DNA of 64,000 nt from Sphaerochaeta pleomorpha str. Grapes (lineage in GTDB: Bacteria > Spirochaetota > Spirochaetia > Sphaerochaetales > Sphaerochaetaceae): NCBI RefSeq assembly GCF_000236685.1, contig NC_016633.1:1240001-1304000 (forward strand). Reading direction: 5' to 3'. Below the pieces are notes generated by a model. It searched no databases and had not been told where the DNA came from. It saw only the letters and a program-made list of their open reading frames with translations. A program made the position numbers and the translations under genes. Numbering within the stretch: the first letter of the stretch is position 1; each line of letters opens with the position of its first letter. Below are positions 7,025-14,854 of the stretch, piece by piece.

Positions 7025-7895
7025 TCCTGTATTCTGCCTCGTTTTCCTGTACAAAGCCTTCCTTTTCCAGTTGGCTCAGACAGGACAGGATCCGTTCCTC
7101 TTCAAAAGAAGGGAGCAGGGAATAAAGTCGGTGCAAAGATTTTGGACCTGTGTCTGAAAGAATATGGATCAACAATCCCCTGATCTGGCGGTTCGAGTTC
7201 TCGAACTTCGATTGTTTCGTATAATGGGCACTGCGAGTATTTGCATTGGGCAAGAGATTCTTGAGCAAAACCCCATAATCCATAAGGGCATAGTACCAGG
7301 TTTTCATGTCGTCATTCAGGTACGAAAGCTTTACAAGCAAAGTCTCGAGTTTTTTATCGGGGACTTCAGTCTCTTCGGGAAAGAAACACGTGAGCAGGAC
7401 CCTTCTGACGTTTGTTTCCAGATAGACGGCCTTTTCGTTGTAGCAGAAACAGAGGATGGCTGCCGAGGTAGACTTTCCAACCCCAGGCAAGGAAAGAATC
7501 TGCTGTATATCATTGGGGATAGTCCACCCCCACTGTTCTGTCATCTGTGCCGATTTTCTGAGATTCAAGGCTCGTCTATTGTACCCGAGACCTTTCCACT
7601 GAGCGAGCAAGGATTCGAGGGAGCTAGCGGCCAAGGCCTCGAAGGTAGGCCAGAGTTCCAAAAAGGTCTGATATTTCGGCTCGACCCGGGAGGTCTGGGT
7701 CTGTTGCAACATTACTTCCGAAAGAAGGATCCTGTAGGGATCAGAGGTATCCCTCCAGGCAAATGCACGTCCCTCTTTTTGGTAAAAATCCAAGATGAAA
7801 TCACGAAAGAGTTGCATCGAGGTGGCGTCTTCACCAAAGGTGTGTCCAAGGTATTGCTGTGCAGAAACCTCATCGAGGTGTGGAAATCCATTCAT
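7011..7895 (-). CDS. MutY-like HhH-GPD adenine glycosylase without Fe-S cluster
   Basis: This is a base-excision DNA glycosylase related to A/G-specific MutY, 294 aa. The catalytic-helix motif SEVMLQQTQTSRVEP carries the expected Glu, and the hairpin LPGVGKSTSAAIL follows. The Asp region reads YLETNVRRVLL, with Glu-Thr where MutY has Asp-Gly. After MDYGVLLKN the four cysteines of the [4Fe-4S] cluster are absent; the segment reads HYTKQSKFENSNRQIRG instead, a form I recall from treponemes and candidate-phyla bacteria. A winged-helix-like C-terminal region (about residues 235-294) replaces the MutT-like domain. The start overlaps the upstream permease stop (ATGA). Confidence 0.85.
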   Translation of the reverse strand: MNGFPHLDEVSAQQYLGHTFGEDATSMQLFRDFILDFYQKEGRAFAWRDTSDPYRILLSEVMLQQTQTSRVEPKYQTFLELWPTFEALAASSLESLLAQWKGLGYNRRALNLRKSAQMTEQWGWTIPNDIQQILSLPGVGKSTSAAILCFCYNEKAVYLETNVRRVLLTCFFPEETEVPDKKLETLLVKLSYLNDDMKTWYYALMDYGVLLKNLLPNANTRSAHYTKQSKFENSNRQIRGLLIHILSDTGPKSLHRLYSLLPSFEEERILSCLSQLEKEGFVQENEAEYRIKRE

Positions 7896-9124
7896 CTCTT
7901 TTCGGTAAAACTCTCAGGCATAATAAAATCACCCTTCTGGTTATTTCTCTTTGCCTCGGTATCTGCAGCCTTTTCCATGGCCTCGAGCGTAGGATTTTCC
8001 CCACGCTTGCATTTATCCTGTTTTCGGAGATACCTTGAAACTGCCGTTTGTTTTTCTTTCTCCCGTTGATAGCTCTTTCCACTGCTCATCAGCACTGCCG
8101 CAGGCCTAAGTGTCTTGATATTCGCGCAGAGAATCTGCAGGACACTGGTAAGGGGTACCGATATGAACATCCCCGGAATCCCCCAGATGTATCCCCACAG
8201 GGAGAGGGAAACAAGGATGACGAACGGAGAAATATTCAACTGTCCACCCTGAAGCCTGGGATCGATGATATTGCCCAGGATTGTCTGGATACTAATCGTC
8301 AATATTGCGATATATACCACCTGTGACCAATCGGGAGCAAACTGGATGATTCCCATCAGTATTGTCACGGAGGTGATGATGATCGAGCCTATGGAAGGGA
8401 TAAAATTGAAGATAAAGGCAAGCACTCCCCACAACAAGGGGAAATCGAGACCTGTGACAATGGCTGTTATGAAAAACATAATCCCTGTCAAAGCACTGAG
8501 AAGACTTTTGAGCAATAGGTATTTCGATACCTGACGGGTAATCCTCTCAAACATAACGGCCATTTTCATACCTTTGTTCCGGGGTATTGCGGCGAGGAGC
8601 TTGGGGACAAAGGATCGTCGTTCCAATAGAAGAAACAAGATAAAAATGTAGACCAGCAAGGCTACTTTTGTAATGGAAAGGAATCTTCCCGATATGCTGG
8701 TAAGGCTGTTTATCGCAAGGTTGGACCAATTTACCGGCAAAGCCGAGAGGAAAGAAGTACCTTCGGGCAAGTTAAGAATCCCTGATAGCCTTGTAGAAAG
8801 CAAGCCGTCCAAAGATGTTATTTTATCGGCATAGAAGGGGACAACCTTTACAAGGGTATCGATGGTAATGACTACGAACCAACCAAGGGCGACAAATATG
8901 AACAGCAAAAGTGCCATTACAAGGGTTATTGAGAAAAACTGGGGAATATGGAGTTTATCCATTTTCCTGACTATCGGGCTGAGGATGAGAAAAGTAAAAA
9001 AGGAAAGGACCAATGGTATCGAGACATCCTTGGATGCCTTTAATATTGCAAGAACCATGATCAAAACGATTATTCCGAGGAATATCTGCATATACCGATT
9101 GGAGGTCTGGGAGGTTTCCGTCAT
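7892..9124 (-). CDS. AI-2E family permease
   Basis: The predicted 410-aa integral membrane protein belongs to the AI-2E transporter family (PF01594-type), with about seven to eight helices. The conserved C-terminal block FNFIPSIGSIIIT, then DPRLQGGQLNISPFVIL and IPGMFISVPL, is typical. Substrates of this family range from autoinducer-2 to ions, so no specific substrate is claimed. The last 60 residues form a highly charged cytoplasmic tail. I chose ATG 9124 over a longer frame because a promoter (TTGAAG-17-TATAGT) ends 6 bases before it and the longer frame would run into the divergent gene. It is translationally coupled (ATGA) to the glycosylase gene. Confidence 0.85.
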   Translation of the reverse strand: MTETSQTSNRYMQIFLGIIVLIMVLAILKASKDVSIPLVLSFFTFLILSPIVRKMDKLHIPQFFSITLVMALLLFIFVALGWFVVITIDTLVKVVPFYADKITSLDGLLSTRLSGILNLPEGTSFLSALPVNWSNLAINSLTSISGRFLSITKVALLVYIFILFLLLERRSFVPKLLAAIPRNKGMKMAVMFERITRQVSKYLLLKSLLSALTGIMFFITAIVTGLDFPLLWGVLAFIFNFIPSIGSIIITSVTILMGIIQFAPDWSQVVYIAILTISIQTILGNIIDPRLQGGQLNISPFVILVSLSLWGYIWGIPGMFISVPLTSVLQILCANIKTLRPAAVLMSSGKSYQREKEKQTAVSRYLRKQDKCKRGENPTLEAMEKAADTEAKRNNQKGDFIMPESFTEKR

Positions 9125-9179
9125 GAAACAACTATAGACTAGCTTGGAAAAAGCTTCAATATCTGCTATTACTGGATTC
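9125..9179. promoter_or_regulatory. Overlapping divergent leaderless promoters
   Basis: Minus strand: TTGAAG (9159-9154), 17-base spacer, TATAGT (9136-9131), 6 bases, ATG 9124. Plus strand: TTGGAA (9144-9149), 17-base spacer, TATTAC (9167-9172), 7 bases, ATG 9180. The two promoters interleave within 55 bp, and neither gene has a Shine-Dalgarno sequence. Confidence 0.6.
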
Positions 9180-9923
9180 ATGGATCAACGAACAAACTTA
9201 GACAGGATTCAGATTGTGCTTGTGGACACCCAGGACGGAGCCAATATCGGCTCAGTCTGTAGAGCCATGAAGACAATGGGAATCACACGCCTCGCCCTTG
9301 TCGGGGAGCGGGAATATGATGAGAACAGGGTTCGCACACTCGCCTTGCATGCAAGCGATGTATGGGAAAACAGCATACGGTATCCTTCATTGGAAGCAGC
9401 ACTCGCTTCAAGTGTTCTTTCTGTGGCCTCGACTAGACGCCGCGGGAAATTCCGCAAAAACAGTGCAGTAAGTCCTGAACAATTGGCAGACATAGCGTCA
9501 AAAACAGGGGAAGGTTTGGTTTCGATTGTATTCGGCAGAGAGTCTGACGGACTCACCGACGAGGAGGTCGCCCAGTGTGCCTTGGTGGTTACCATCCCTA
9601 CCAGCGACCAATTCCCGTCCCTGAACCTTTCCCAGGCGGTTCAGATTATTACCTATAATCTCTTTGACAAACTCAAACCCTGGCCTGTCGAAGCGGTTCC
9701 GGTTACCCAGGAACGTTGTGAGAAAGGCGCGGCAACTGCCGTGGGCTCCTTGGAGGAAATCGGGTATTTCAAACAACCCCAGGAAAAACTCTGGACGTAC
9801 CGCTTTCTTCGGGATGTATTCGAACGGGCCTCCCTCAGTGAAAGTGAAATGCAGAAGATGGAAAAGGTCTTCGTAAAAATGTGCCGTATCAGCGCACACA
9901 AGGATGTCACAAAGGATGAATGA
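9180..9923 (+). CDS. trmJ: TrmJ-like tRNA 2'-O-methyltransferase (SPOUT)
   Basis: This SPOUT-class RNA methyltransferase probably 2'-O-methylates nucleotide 32 of tRNAs using SAM. The 247-aa protein begins with IVLVDTQDGANIGSVCRAMK, the TrmH/TrmJ motif. IVFGRESDGLTDEE holds the knot Gly-Arg-Glu, and VTIPTSDQFPSLNLSQAVQI is motif 3. The C-terminal extension (about 165-247) matches the TrmJ group rather than TrmL. A TTG at 9144 would extend the frame, but that TTG is part of the -35 box, so ATG 9180 is preferred. The next gene overlaps its end by 8 bp. Confidence 0.88.
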   Translation: MDQRTNLDRIQIVLVDTQDGANIGSVCRAMKTMGITRLALVGEREYDENRVRTLALHASDVWENSIRYPSLEAALASSVLSVASTRRRGKFRKNSAVSPEQLADIASKTGEGLVSIVFGRESDGLTDEEVAQCALVVTIPTSDQFPSLNLSQAVQIITYNLFDKLKPWPVEAVPVTQERCEKGAATAVGSLEEIGYFKQPQEKLWTYRFLRDVFERASLSESEMQKMEKVFVKMCRISAHKDVTKDE

Positions 9924-10728
9924 ACCCTTCCTTACTCCCATGCCCAAGGTAATAGCACATAGGGGGGACAGTGCAAACTATCCCGAAAACACACTCCCTG
10001 CCTTTCTCAGTGCCATGGCAATGCATATCGATGTCATCGAGACTGATGTACACCTTTCCAAAGACGGGATACTGGTAATCTGGCACGATCCCACCCTTGA
10101 AAGAAACACCAATGGTTCAGGCAGGATCGAGGACCACACCCTGGAGCAGCTGAAAACCTATGATGCAGGATATACGTTTACCAAAGATGGGGGGAAAACG
10201 TTTCCCTTCAGAGGCAAAGGCGTCCAGCTCTGTACCTTTGAGGAAGCCTTGAAAGCTTGTCCTGGCCAGCGCTTCAACGTTGACCTGAAAACCAAGGATG
10301 TAGCAATCGTAGATGTTTTTATTGACATCGTACGAAGAAACAATGCAGAAAACAGGGTATTGGGAGCCTCTTTTCATCTTTCCAATCTAAAAGACCTGAG
10401 AAAAAAAGAACCCAAAATCCTTACCAGCCTCACCACCGAAGAGGTTCGGCTCCTTCTTTTCCTGCAAAAACTCCATCTGTTGCCAAAGAAAATCGGCAAA
10501 GGGAGACGAATCGTTTTTCAGGTTCCCGTGAGCCAAGGTCCCATCCATGTCGTTACCAAGGGGTTTGTCACCCAGATGCACAAGAGAAATGCAGTAATCC
10601 AAGTCTGGACTATCAACGAGCGGGAAGAAATGCAACGACTGTTTGCAATGGGCGTCGACTCCATCATGACCGACAGACCCTCCTTGGTCATAGAAGTAGC
10701 CGAAGCGATGGGTTTAAGAAAGAGCTGA
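9916..10728 (+). CDS. Glycerophosphodiester phosphodiesterase
   Basis: This enzyme hydrolyses glycerophosphodiesters to glycerol-3-phosphate and an alcohol. The family landmarks are IAHRGDSANYPENT (catalytic His-Arg), VIETDVHLSKDG (metal-binding Glu/Asp) and IWHDPTLERNTNGSG (second catalytic His), with VWTINE and GVDSIMTDRP near the C-terminus. No signal peptide is seen, so it is probably cytosolic (GlpQ2/UgpQ type). Two nearby ATGs exist (9904 and 9916); 9916 has AGGA 11 bases upstream. It overlaps trmJ, so the two are likely cotranscribed. Confidence 0.9.
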   Translation: MNEPFLTPMPKVIAHRGDSANYPENTLPAFLSAMAMHIDVIETDVHLSKDGILVIWHDPTLERNTNGSGRIEDHTLEQLKTYDAGYTFTKDGGKTFPFRGKGVQLCTFEEALKACPGQRFNVDLKTKDVAIVDVFIDIVRRNNAENRVLGASFHLSNLKDLRKKEPKILTSLTTEEVRLLLFLQKLHLLPKKIGKGRRIVFQVPVSQGPIHVVTKGFVTQMHKRNAVIQVWTINEREEMQRLFAMGVDSIMTDRPSLVIEVAEAMGLRKS

Positions 10729-10739
10729 AAGGAAAAACG

Positions 10740-11849
10740 ATGAAACCTTCTGATGTATATTTTATCAACTTGCGTTGCAAGGACGGGGACTCCCGCCTGA
10801 CGAAACTCGAGCGGCTTATCAAGAAAGCCGGTATCGGGAAGATCGATATGGACGGGAAATTCGTAGCCATAAAGATACATTTCGGAGAACCTGGGAATCT
10901 GGCCTTTCTCAGGCCAAACTATGCAGCTACCGTTGTACAGGTAATCAAAGAGCTGGGGGGAAGACCCTTTCTCACTGATTGCAACACGTTGTATGTGGGA
11001 GGCAGGAAAAATGCCTTGGACCATATCGATAGTGCCTATAAGAACGGATATAGCCCTTATGCAACCGGCTGCCAGGTTATCATCGCCGACGGGCTGAAAG
11101 GAACCGATGAGGCTCTTATTCCGGTTCCTAGCGGAGAATATGTCAAGGAAGCAAAGATTGGCAGGGCCCTGGCCGATGCAGATATCATTGTCTCGCTGGC
11201 ACATTTCAAAGGCCATGAAGGCACCGGTTTTGGAGGTGCACTCAAGAATTTGGGCATGGGAGGCGGTTCGCGTGCAGGTAAAATGGAACAGCATAGCGAT
11301 GGCAAACCGTATGTAGACCAGGACCTTTGTATCGGATGTGGCAATTGCGTGCGCATCTGTGCCCATGATGCCCCGGTAATTACAAACAGGAAAGCTTCCA
11401 TTGACCATGACAAATGTGTCGGTTGCGGCCGTTGTATCGGGGTTTGCCCGAAAGATGCAGTACAACCCGGCGATGGCAGTTCCAACGACAAACTTAATTG
11501 CAAGATAAGCGAATATGCAATGGCAGTCTGTGAAGGAAAACCTAATTTCCATATCAATGTCGTAATTGATATCTCACCCTTCTGTGACTGCCATAGCGAA
11601 AATGATGTTTCTATCGTTCCCGATGTCGGGATGTTCGCTTCTTTCGACCCTGTTGCGTTGGACAGAGCCTGTGTTGATGCAGTGAATGCACAACCCCCTA
11701 TCATGGGTAGCAGACTGGGAGAGGTACCCCAGACCCAATGCGACCATCTCACCAACAGCCAAAGCTCCACCAATTGGAGGGTAGGACTTGACCATGCCCA
11801 AAAAATCGGACTGGGCACCCAAGAATACCGGCTGGTAACGATACAGTAA
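10740..11849 (+). CDS. DUF362 protein with two 4Fe-4S ferredoxin motifs
   Basis: This is a 369-aa protein of the DUF362 family. The N-terminal DUF362 domain has IKIHFGEPGN and FLTDCNTLYVGGR, and LAHFKGHEGTGFGGALKNLGMG near residue 157. A two-cluster ferredoxin insert carries CIGCGNCVRICAHD and CVGCGRCIGVCPKD (about residues 196-240). The C-terminal part resumes DUF362, with PDVGMFASFDPVALDRACVD. The biochemical role of DUF362 is not firmly known; an electron-transfer role in an anaerobe is inferred. AAAGGA lies 8 bases before the ATG. It is the last gene before a strong terminator. Confidence 0.88.
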   Translation: MKPSDVYFINLRCKDGDSRLTKLERLIKKAGIGKIDMDGKFVAIKIHFGEPGNLAFLRPNYAATVVQVIKELGGRPFLTDCNTLYVGGRKNALDHIDSAYKNGYSPYATGCQVIIADGLKGTDEALIPVPSGEYVKEAKIGRALADADIIVSLAHFKGHEGTGFGGALKNLGMGGGSRAGKMEQHSDGKPYVDQDLCIGCGNCVRICAHDAPVITNRKASIDHDKCVGCGRCIGVCPKDAVQPGDGSSNDKLNCKISEYAMAVCEGKPNFHINVVIDISPFCDCHSENDVSIVPDVGMFASFDPVALDRACVDAVNAQPPIMGSRLGEVPQTQCDHLTNSQSSTNWRVGLDHAQKIGLGTQEYRLVTIQ

Positions 11850-11882
11850 TACTAAAAACCCTACCGGTTGCCCTTAGATAGC

Positions 11883-11912
11883 CAATGGTCGGTTCCCAGG
11901 AACCGACCATTG
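11883..11912. terminator. Bidirectional hairpin terminator
   Basis: A 14-bp perfect inverted repeat (CAATGGTCGGTTCC and its complement) with a 2-base centre lies between the convergent DUF362 and nagB genes. A short T-rich stretch follows on the plus side. Confidence 0.75.
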
Positions 11913-11955
11913 TTTCATTACGTTGTTTTATAGATACAGGTACAGAATATCTGAA

Positions 11956-12768
11956 TTATCTGAGCATCTTTTTGACATCAAGGTGATCTTGCTCGATATC
12001 CTTGAAATATTTGTACGTATCGACCTTGAGCTCACCACAGGAAGGTTCATCACAGACAATGATTGCCTTGGGGTGCAGTTGCAGGGCGCTACAGGTCCAG
12101 CTCTGGCTCACTCCGCCTTCGATGGTAGCCTGCAGGGCGCGGGCCTTCGAATGGCCATTGACCAGAATTACAACTTCCTGGCTGTCGGTAACGGTCTTTA
12201 CCCCAACGGTCAGGGCCCTTTCGGGAACCATGCTGATATCATTTCCGAAAAATCTGCTGTTCATTACCTTGGTATCATAGGTCAATGATTTTACGCGGGT
12301 CCTGCTTGAGAGGGAACTGAACGGTTCATTGAAGGCAATATGGCCATCGGAACCAATGCCGCCAAGGAACAGCCGGATACCGCCAAAGGAGGCAATGGAA
12401 GCCTCATAGGCAGCACATTCGGCTTCGAGGTCAGGAGCGTTTCCATCGAGGATATGCACATTCTCTTTCTTTATATCTATATGGCTGAATAAATTTCCCC
12501 ACATAAAGGTGTAATAGCTCTGCTCATGGTCTCTCGGTATTCCCACATATTCATCCATATTGAAGGTTACTACATGAGCAAACGATACATACCCGCTTTT
12601 ATTGAGCCTGATCAACTCCGCATACGTACCAAGGGGGGACGAACCGGTAGGAAGTCCAAGTACGAAGGGTTTCGCTTCGGTGGGTTTGAAAGCATTGATG
12701 CTATTTGCTATATGTCTTGCTGCCCATAAAGACAGGTTTTCATAATCGTTTTGAATGATGACGCGCAT
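11956..12768 (-). CDS. nagB: Glucosamine-6-phosphate deaminase
   Basis: NagB converts glucosamine-6-phosphate to fructose-6-phosphate and ammonia. The protein is 270 aa, the usual length. Signatures are [26 protein letters not shown] and [15 protein letters not shown] (catalytic His/Glu region). ATG 12768 is chosen because AAAGGAG precedes it and the protein then begins MRVIIQ, as in homologues. No nagA or transporter is adjacent. It lies 65 bp downstream of mnmA in the same direction. Confidence 0.95.
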   Translation of the reverse strand: MRVIIQNDYENLSLWAARHIANSINAFKPTEAKPFVLGLPTGSSPLGTYAELIRLNKSGYVSFAHVVTFNMDEYVGIPRDHEQSYYTFMWGNLFSHIDIKKENVHILDGNAPDLEAECAAYEASIASFGGIRLFLGGIGSDGHIAFNEPFSSLSSRTRVKSLTYDTKVMNSRFFGNDISMVPERALTVGVKTVTDSQEVVILVNGHSKARALQATIEGGVSQSWTCSALQLHPKAIIVCDEPSCGELKVDTYKYFKDIEQDHLDVKKMLR

Positions 12769-12833
12769 ATTGACTCCTTTTGTCCCTATAGTATCCCCAA
12801 ACGACTGACGATTCAATCGCTTTTGCAATGTTG

Positions 12834-13904
12834 TCAGATAGCTTCCTCGATAATACCGCCACAAAGAATGGTATCCCCAGCATACAGGACCAGGGACTGC
12901 CCAGTGGTCGCAGCCTTTATATCCAAAGAGAACACTGCGGTGATGGAACCATCTTCACCCTGGTGGGCCACGGCCTCGCTGGGATACCCTGTCGACCTGA
13001 TCTTGGCCTGGACCTGCTGGGTCCCCTCAAGGTGATCCACAGAGCCCCATACAACAGTATTTGCGGTAACGGAGCGCTGGAAGGTGTCTTCTTCGAATCC
13101 GACCACAACCTCGTTGGTCTGGGGTCTCAAAGAAAGGACATAGAGGGGTCGTTCGGCAGCTATCCCAAGGCCTTTGCGCTGTCCGATGGTATAATGCCAG
13201 ATTCCCTCATGCTGTCCCAGTACAGTCCCTTTGCTGTCGACGATATTTCCTCTTTTATTGGTTACATCCAACAAGTCGGTATAGTCCCCGCCGTAAAAAT
13301 CCTGGCTTTCTTCCTGATATACATCATGGAATCCTTGTTCCACATCAATTTTCCGGACATCTTCCTTGACCATTTCCCCCAGGGGGAAAAGAGTGGATGC
13401 AAGCTGTTCCTGGCTGAGTCTATAGAGAAAATAGGACTGGTCCTTTTTCAGATCGACAGCCCTCTTTATACCATAGCGACCGTCTTTCTCGACGATCCTT
13501 GCATAATGCCCGGTCGCAAACTTATCAAACTGGATTCCTTTCTCCCGGGCATAGTCAACCATTGCACCGAATTTAATCTTCGCATTGCACCATACACAGG
13601 GGTTCGGGGTCCTTCCGTTGAGATATTCATCCTGGAAATCCTTGAGGACTACCCTTTCATAGAGATCGCTCAGATCGAGTACCTGATGCTCAATCCCTAT
13701 TTTATCGCAGATTATCTTTGTTTTTTTTATATCTTCCGTCTTTTCAGGCGCAAAGCAGCTATTTGATTTTTTAGGTGCCGGTAGGTCAGCCTTACCATTC
13801 CAGATAGTCATGGTAACGCCGACAACTTCATGGCCCATCTGCTTGAGTAGATAGGCAGCTACCGACGAGTCGATACCACCACTCATGCCTACGAGAACTT
13901 TCAT
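12834..13904 (-). CDS. mnmA: tRNA-specific 2-thiouridylase MnmA
   Basis: MnmA adds sulfur to U34 of tRNA-Glu, -Gln and -Lys using ATP. The 356-aa protein has the PP-loop [15 protein letters not shown] at its start. Other landmarks are [13 protein letters not shown] (first catalytic Cys), [23 protein letters not shown] and [18 protein letters not shown] lies just before ATG 13904. Its promoter (TTGGAA-17-TATAAT) overlaps the terminator hairpin of the upstream tRNA-Asp gene. Confidence 0.95.
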   Translation of the reverse strand: MKVLVGMSGGIDSSVAAYLLKQMGHEVVGVTMTIWNGKADLPAPKKSNSCFAPEKTEDIKKTKIICDKIGIEHQVLDLSDLYERVVLKDFQDEYLNGRTPNPCVWCNAKIKFGAMVDYAREKGIQFDKFATGHYARIVEKDGRYGIKRAVDLKKDQSYFLYRLSQEQLASTLFPLGEMVKEDVRKIDVEQGFHDVYQEESQDFYGGDYTDLLDVTNKRGNIVDSKGTVLGQHEGIWHYTIGQRKGLGIAAERPLYVLSLRPQTNEVVVGFEEDTFQRSVTANTVVWGSVDHLEGTQQVQAKIRSTGYPSEAVAHQGEDGSITAVFSLDIKAATTGQSLVLYAGDTILCGGIIEEAI

Positions 13905-13937
13905 TAGGACCTCCAAAAAAAATTGTATTGTCGTCAG

Positions 13938-13966
13938 ATTATACAAGAACCGCCTTGGAATTCCAA
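13938..13966 (-). promoter_or_regulatory. mnmA promoter overlapping tRNA terminator
   Basis: On the minus strand, TTGGAA (13966-13961) and a perfect TATAAT (13943-13938) are spaced by 17 bases, 33 bp before the mnmA ATG. The -35 box and spacer lie inside the tRNA-Asp terminator palindrome. Confidence 0.6.
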
Positions 13967-13974
13967 GGCGGCTC
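13947..13974 (-). terminator. Terminator hairpin of tRNA-Asp copy 1
   Basis: The perfect 22-base palindrome CCGCCTTGGAATTCCAAGGC (13950-13969, continuing as GG) lies just after the tRNA 3' end on the minus strand. It is followed by TTCTTG, a weak U-run. Confidence 0.6.
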
Positions 13975-13981
13975 TAACAAG

Positions 13982-14055
13982 CGAGAGCGACGGGACTCGA
14001 ACCCGCGATCTACGGCGTGACAGGCCGTCGCGATAACCAGCTTCGCTACGCCCTC
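13982..14055 (-). tRNA. tRNA-Asp (GTC), copy 1
   Basis: The minus strand folds into a full cloverleaf. The acceptor arm is GAGGGCG/CGCTCTC with discriminator G, the anticodon stem ACGGC/GCCGT frames loop CTGTCAC (anticodon GTC), and the T arm contains GGTTCGAGTCC. The 3' CCA is not encoded. Its own promoter (TTGACA, 17 bases, TAGCTT) ends 11 bases upstream. Confidence 0.95.
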
Positions 14056-14066
14056 GTAGCAAGGAG

Positions 14067-14095
14067 AAGCTACACTATCCAAACAGTTTTGTCAA
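14067..14095 (-). promoter_or_regulatory. Promoter of tRNA-Asp copy 1
   Basis: TTGACA (14095-14090), 17-base spacer, TAGCTT (14072-14067), on the minus strand. It ends 11 bases before the mature tRNA 5' end. Confidence 0.65.
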
Positions 14096-14261
14096 CAACT
14101 CGGGATCTGGCACCCGTCCACTTCGCAAATTTTATAAAGGCAATGATATACTGTAGCTAATCGGAAACCTCTAGCATAGCTAGGGGTACATACGTTCCGC
14201 TGCAACTGCCCAAGGGAAAATCCCCTGAAACCAAAATCCATGGATAGGTCAGAATAGACAA

Positions 14262-14290
14262 GAACCGCCTTGGAATTTCCAAGGCGGTTC
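14262..14290 (-). terminator. Terminator hairpin of tRNA-Asp copy 2
   Basis: The inverted repeat GAACCGCCTTGGAA/TTCCAAGGCGGTTC follows the second tRNA on the minus strand. It is a near copy of the first terminator with one extra central base. Confidence 0.6.
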
Positions 14291-14297
14291 AAACAAG

Positions 14298-14371
14298 CGA
14301 GAGCGACGGGACTCGAACCCGCGATCTACGGCGTGACAGGCCGTCGCGATAACCAGCTTCGCTACGCCCTC
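14298..14371 (-). tRNA. tRNA-Asp (GTC), copy 2
   Basis: Identical in sequence to the copy at 13982-14055 (anticodon GTC, discriminator G, no encoded CCA), with its own promoter and terminator. Confidence 0.95.
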
Positions 14372-14382
14372 GTAGCAAGGAG

Positions 14383-14411
14383 AAACTACACTATCCAAAA
14401 AGTTTTGTCAA
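14383..14411 (-). promoter_or_regulatory. Promoter of tRNA-Asp copy 2
   Basis: TTGACA (14411-14406), 17-base spacer, TAGTTT (14388-14383), on the minus strand, 11 bases before the tRNA 5' end. Confidence 0.65.
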
Positions 14412-14662
14412 CAACCCTTCAAAAAAAAATCATTCTCTCAGTTCCTATGCATTGCAATCTTGCATTAAAACAGAGTCAGATTCCAAAAATTGATTCTATG
14501 CCAAAGAGGATAATAAAGCCCTTTGGAAAACCTGTTTCCTTCAAGCTTAACAATATAAGAAGAAACAAAACACTACGGATGACCGGGTTGCCAAGAAACG
14601 CCCCCTCGCCTTATGCTGACTGGGAACCGGGATTAGCAAGGAATGTTTATGGCATAATGTTC

Positions 14663-14854
14663 TTTAAAATTGTTGCACTTTGTTGTATTATACGAACAGC
14701 TAGTTTGTTTTTACATGCTTTCATACCTATTTTCCCATAGGATTCCCTTGCCGGGGCAATGCATTGCAACCTATGGAATAACAGAGAAACGAGTGACTAG
14801 ATTCAATGTAAATGAAAACTACATATTCCTAATGCATACAGAAAAGGGGGGTAT
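14663..14854 (+). promoter_or_regulatory. Candidate promoter and structured leader of xdhABC
   Basis: The gap 14416-14854 holds no convincing gene. A weak promoter (TTTAAA at 14663-14668, 17 bases, TATTAT at 14686-14691) would give a leader of about 155 bases. Within it CCATAGG (14735-14741) pairs with CCTATGG (14770-14776), enclosing a TTGC/GCAA hairpin (14748-14759). The 11-mer ATGCATTGCAA occurs at 14759-14769 and again at 14447-14457. This could be a cis-regulatory RNA or an operator; I cannot match it to a known riboswitch class. A ribosome site (AAAAGGGGGG) precedes xdhA. Confidence 0.35.

Larger units (their letters stand above)
13944..14099. repeat. Tandem duplicated tRNA-Asp unit, copy A
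   Basis: About 156 bp comprising terminator hairpin, tRNA-Asp and promoter is repeated at 14259-14415 with only a few differences. The tRNA sequences are identical; differences are confined to the hairpin loop, the -10 box (TAGCTT versus TAGTTT) and the spacer. Confidence 0.85.
14259..14415. repeat. Tandem duplicated tRNA-Asp unit, copy B
   Basis: Second copy of the promoter-tRNA-terminator unit at 13944-14099. About 159 bp without a recognisable gene separates the copies (14100-14258). Confidence 0.85.

Noticed and set aside
9144-9179. TTG at 9144 as the trmJ start codon
   Set aside because: It has no ribosome site, adds 12 residues absent from the family, and coincides with the -35 hexamer of the predicted promoter.
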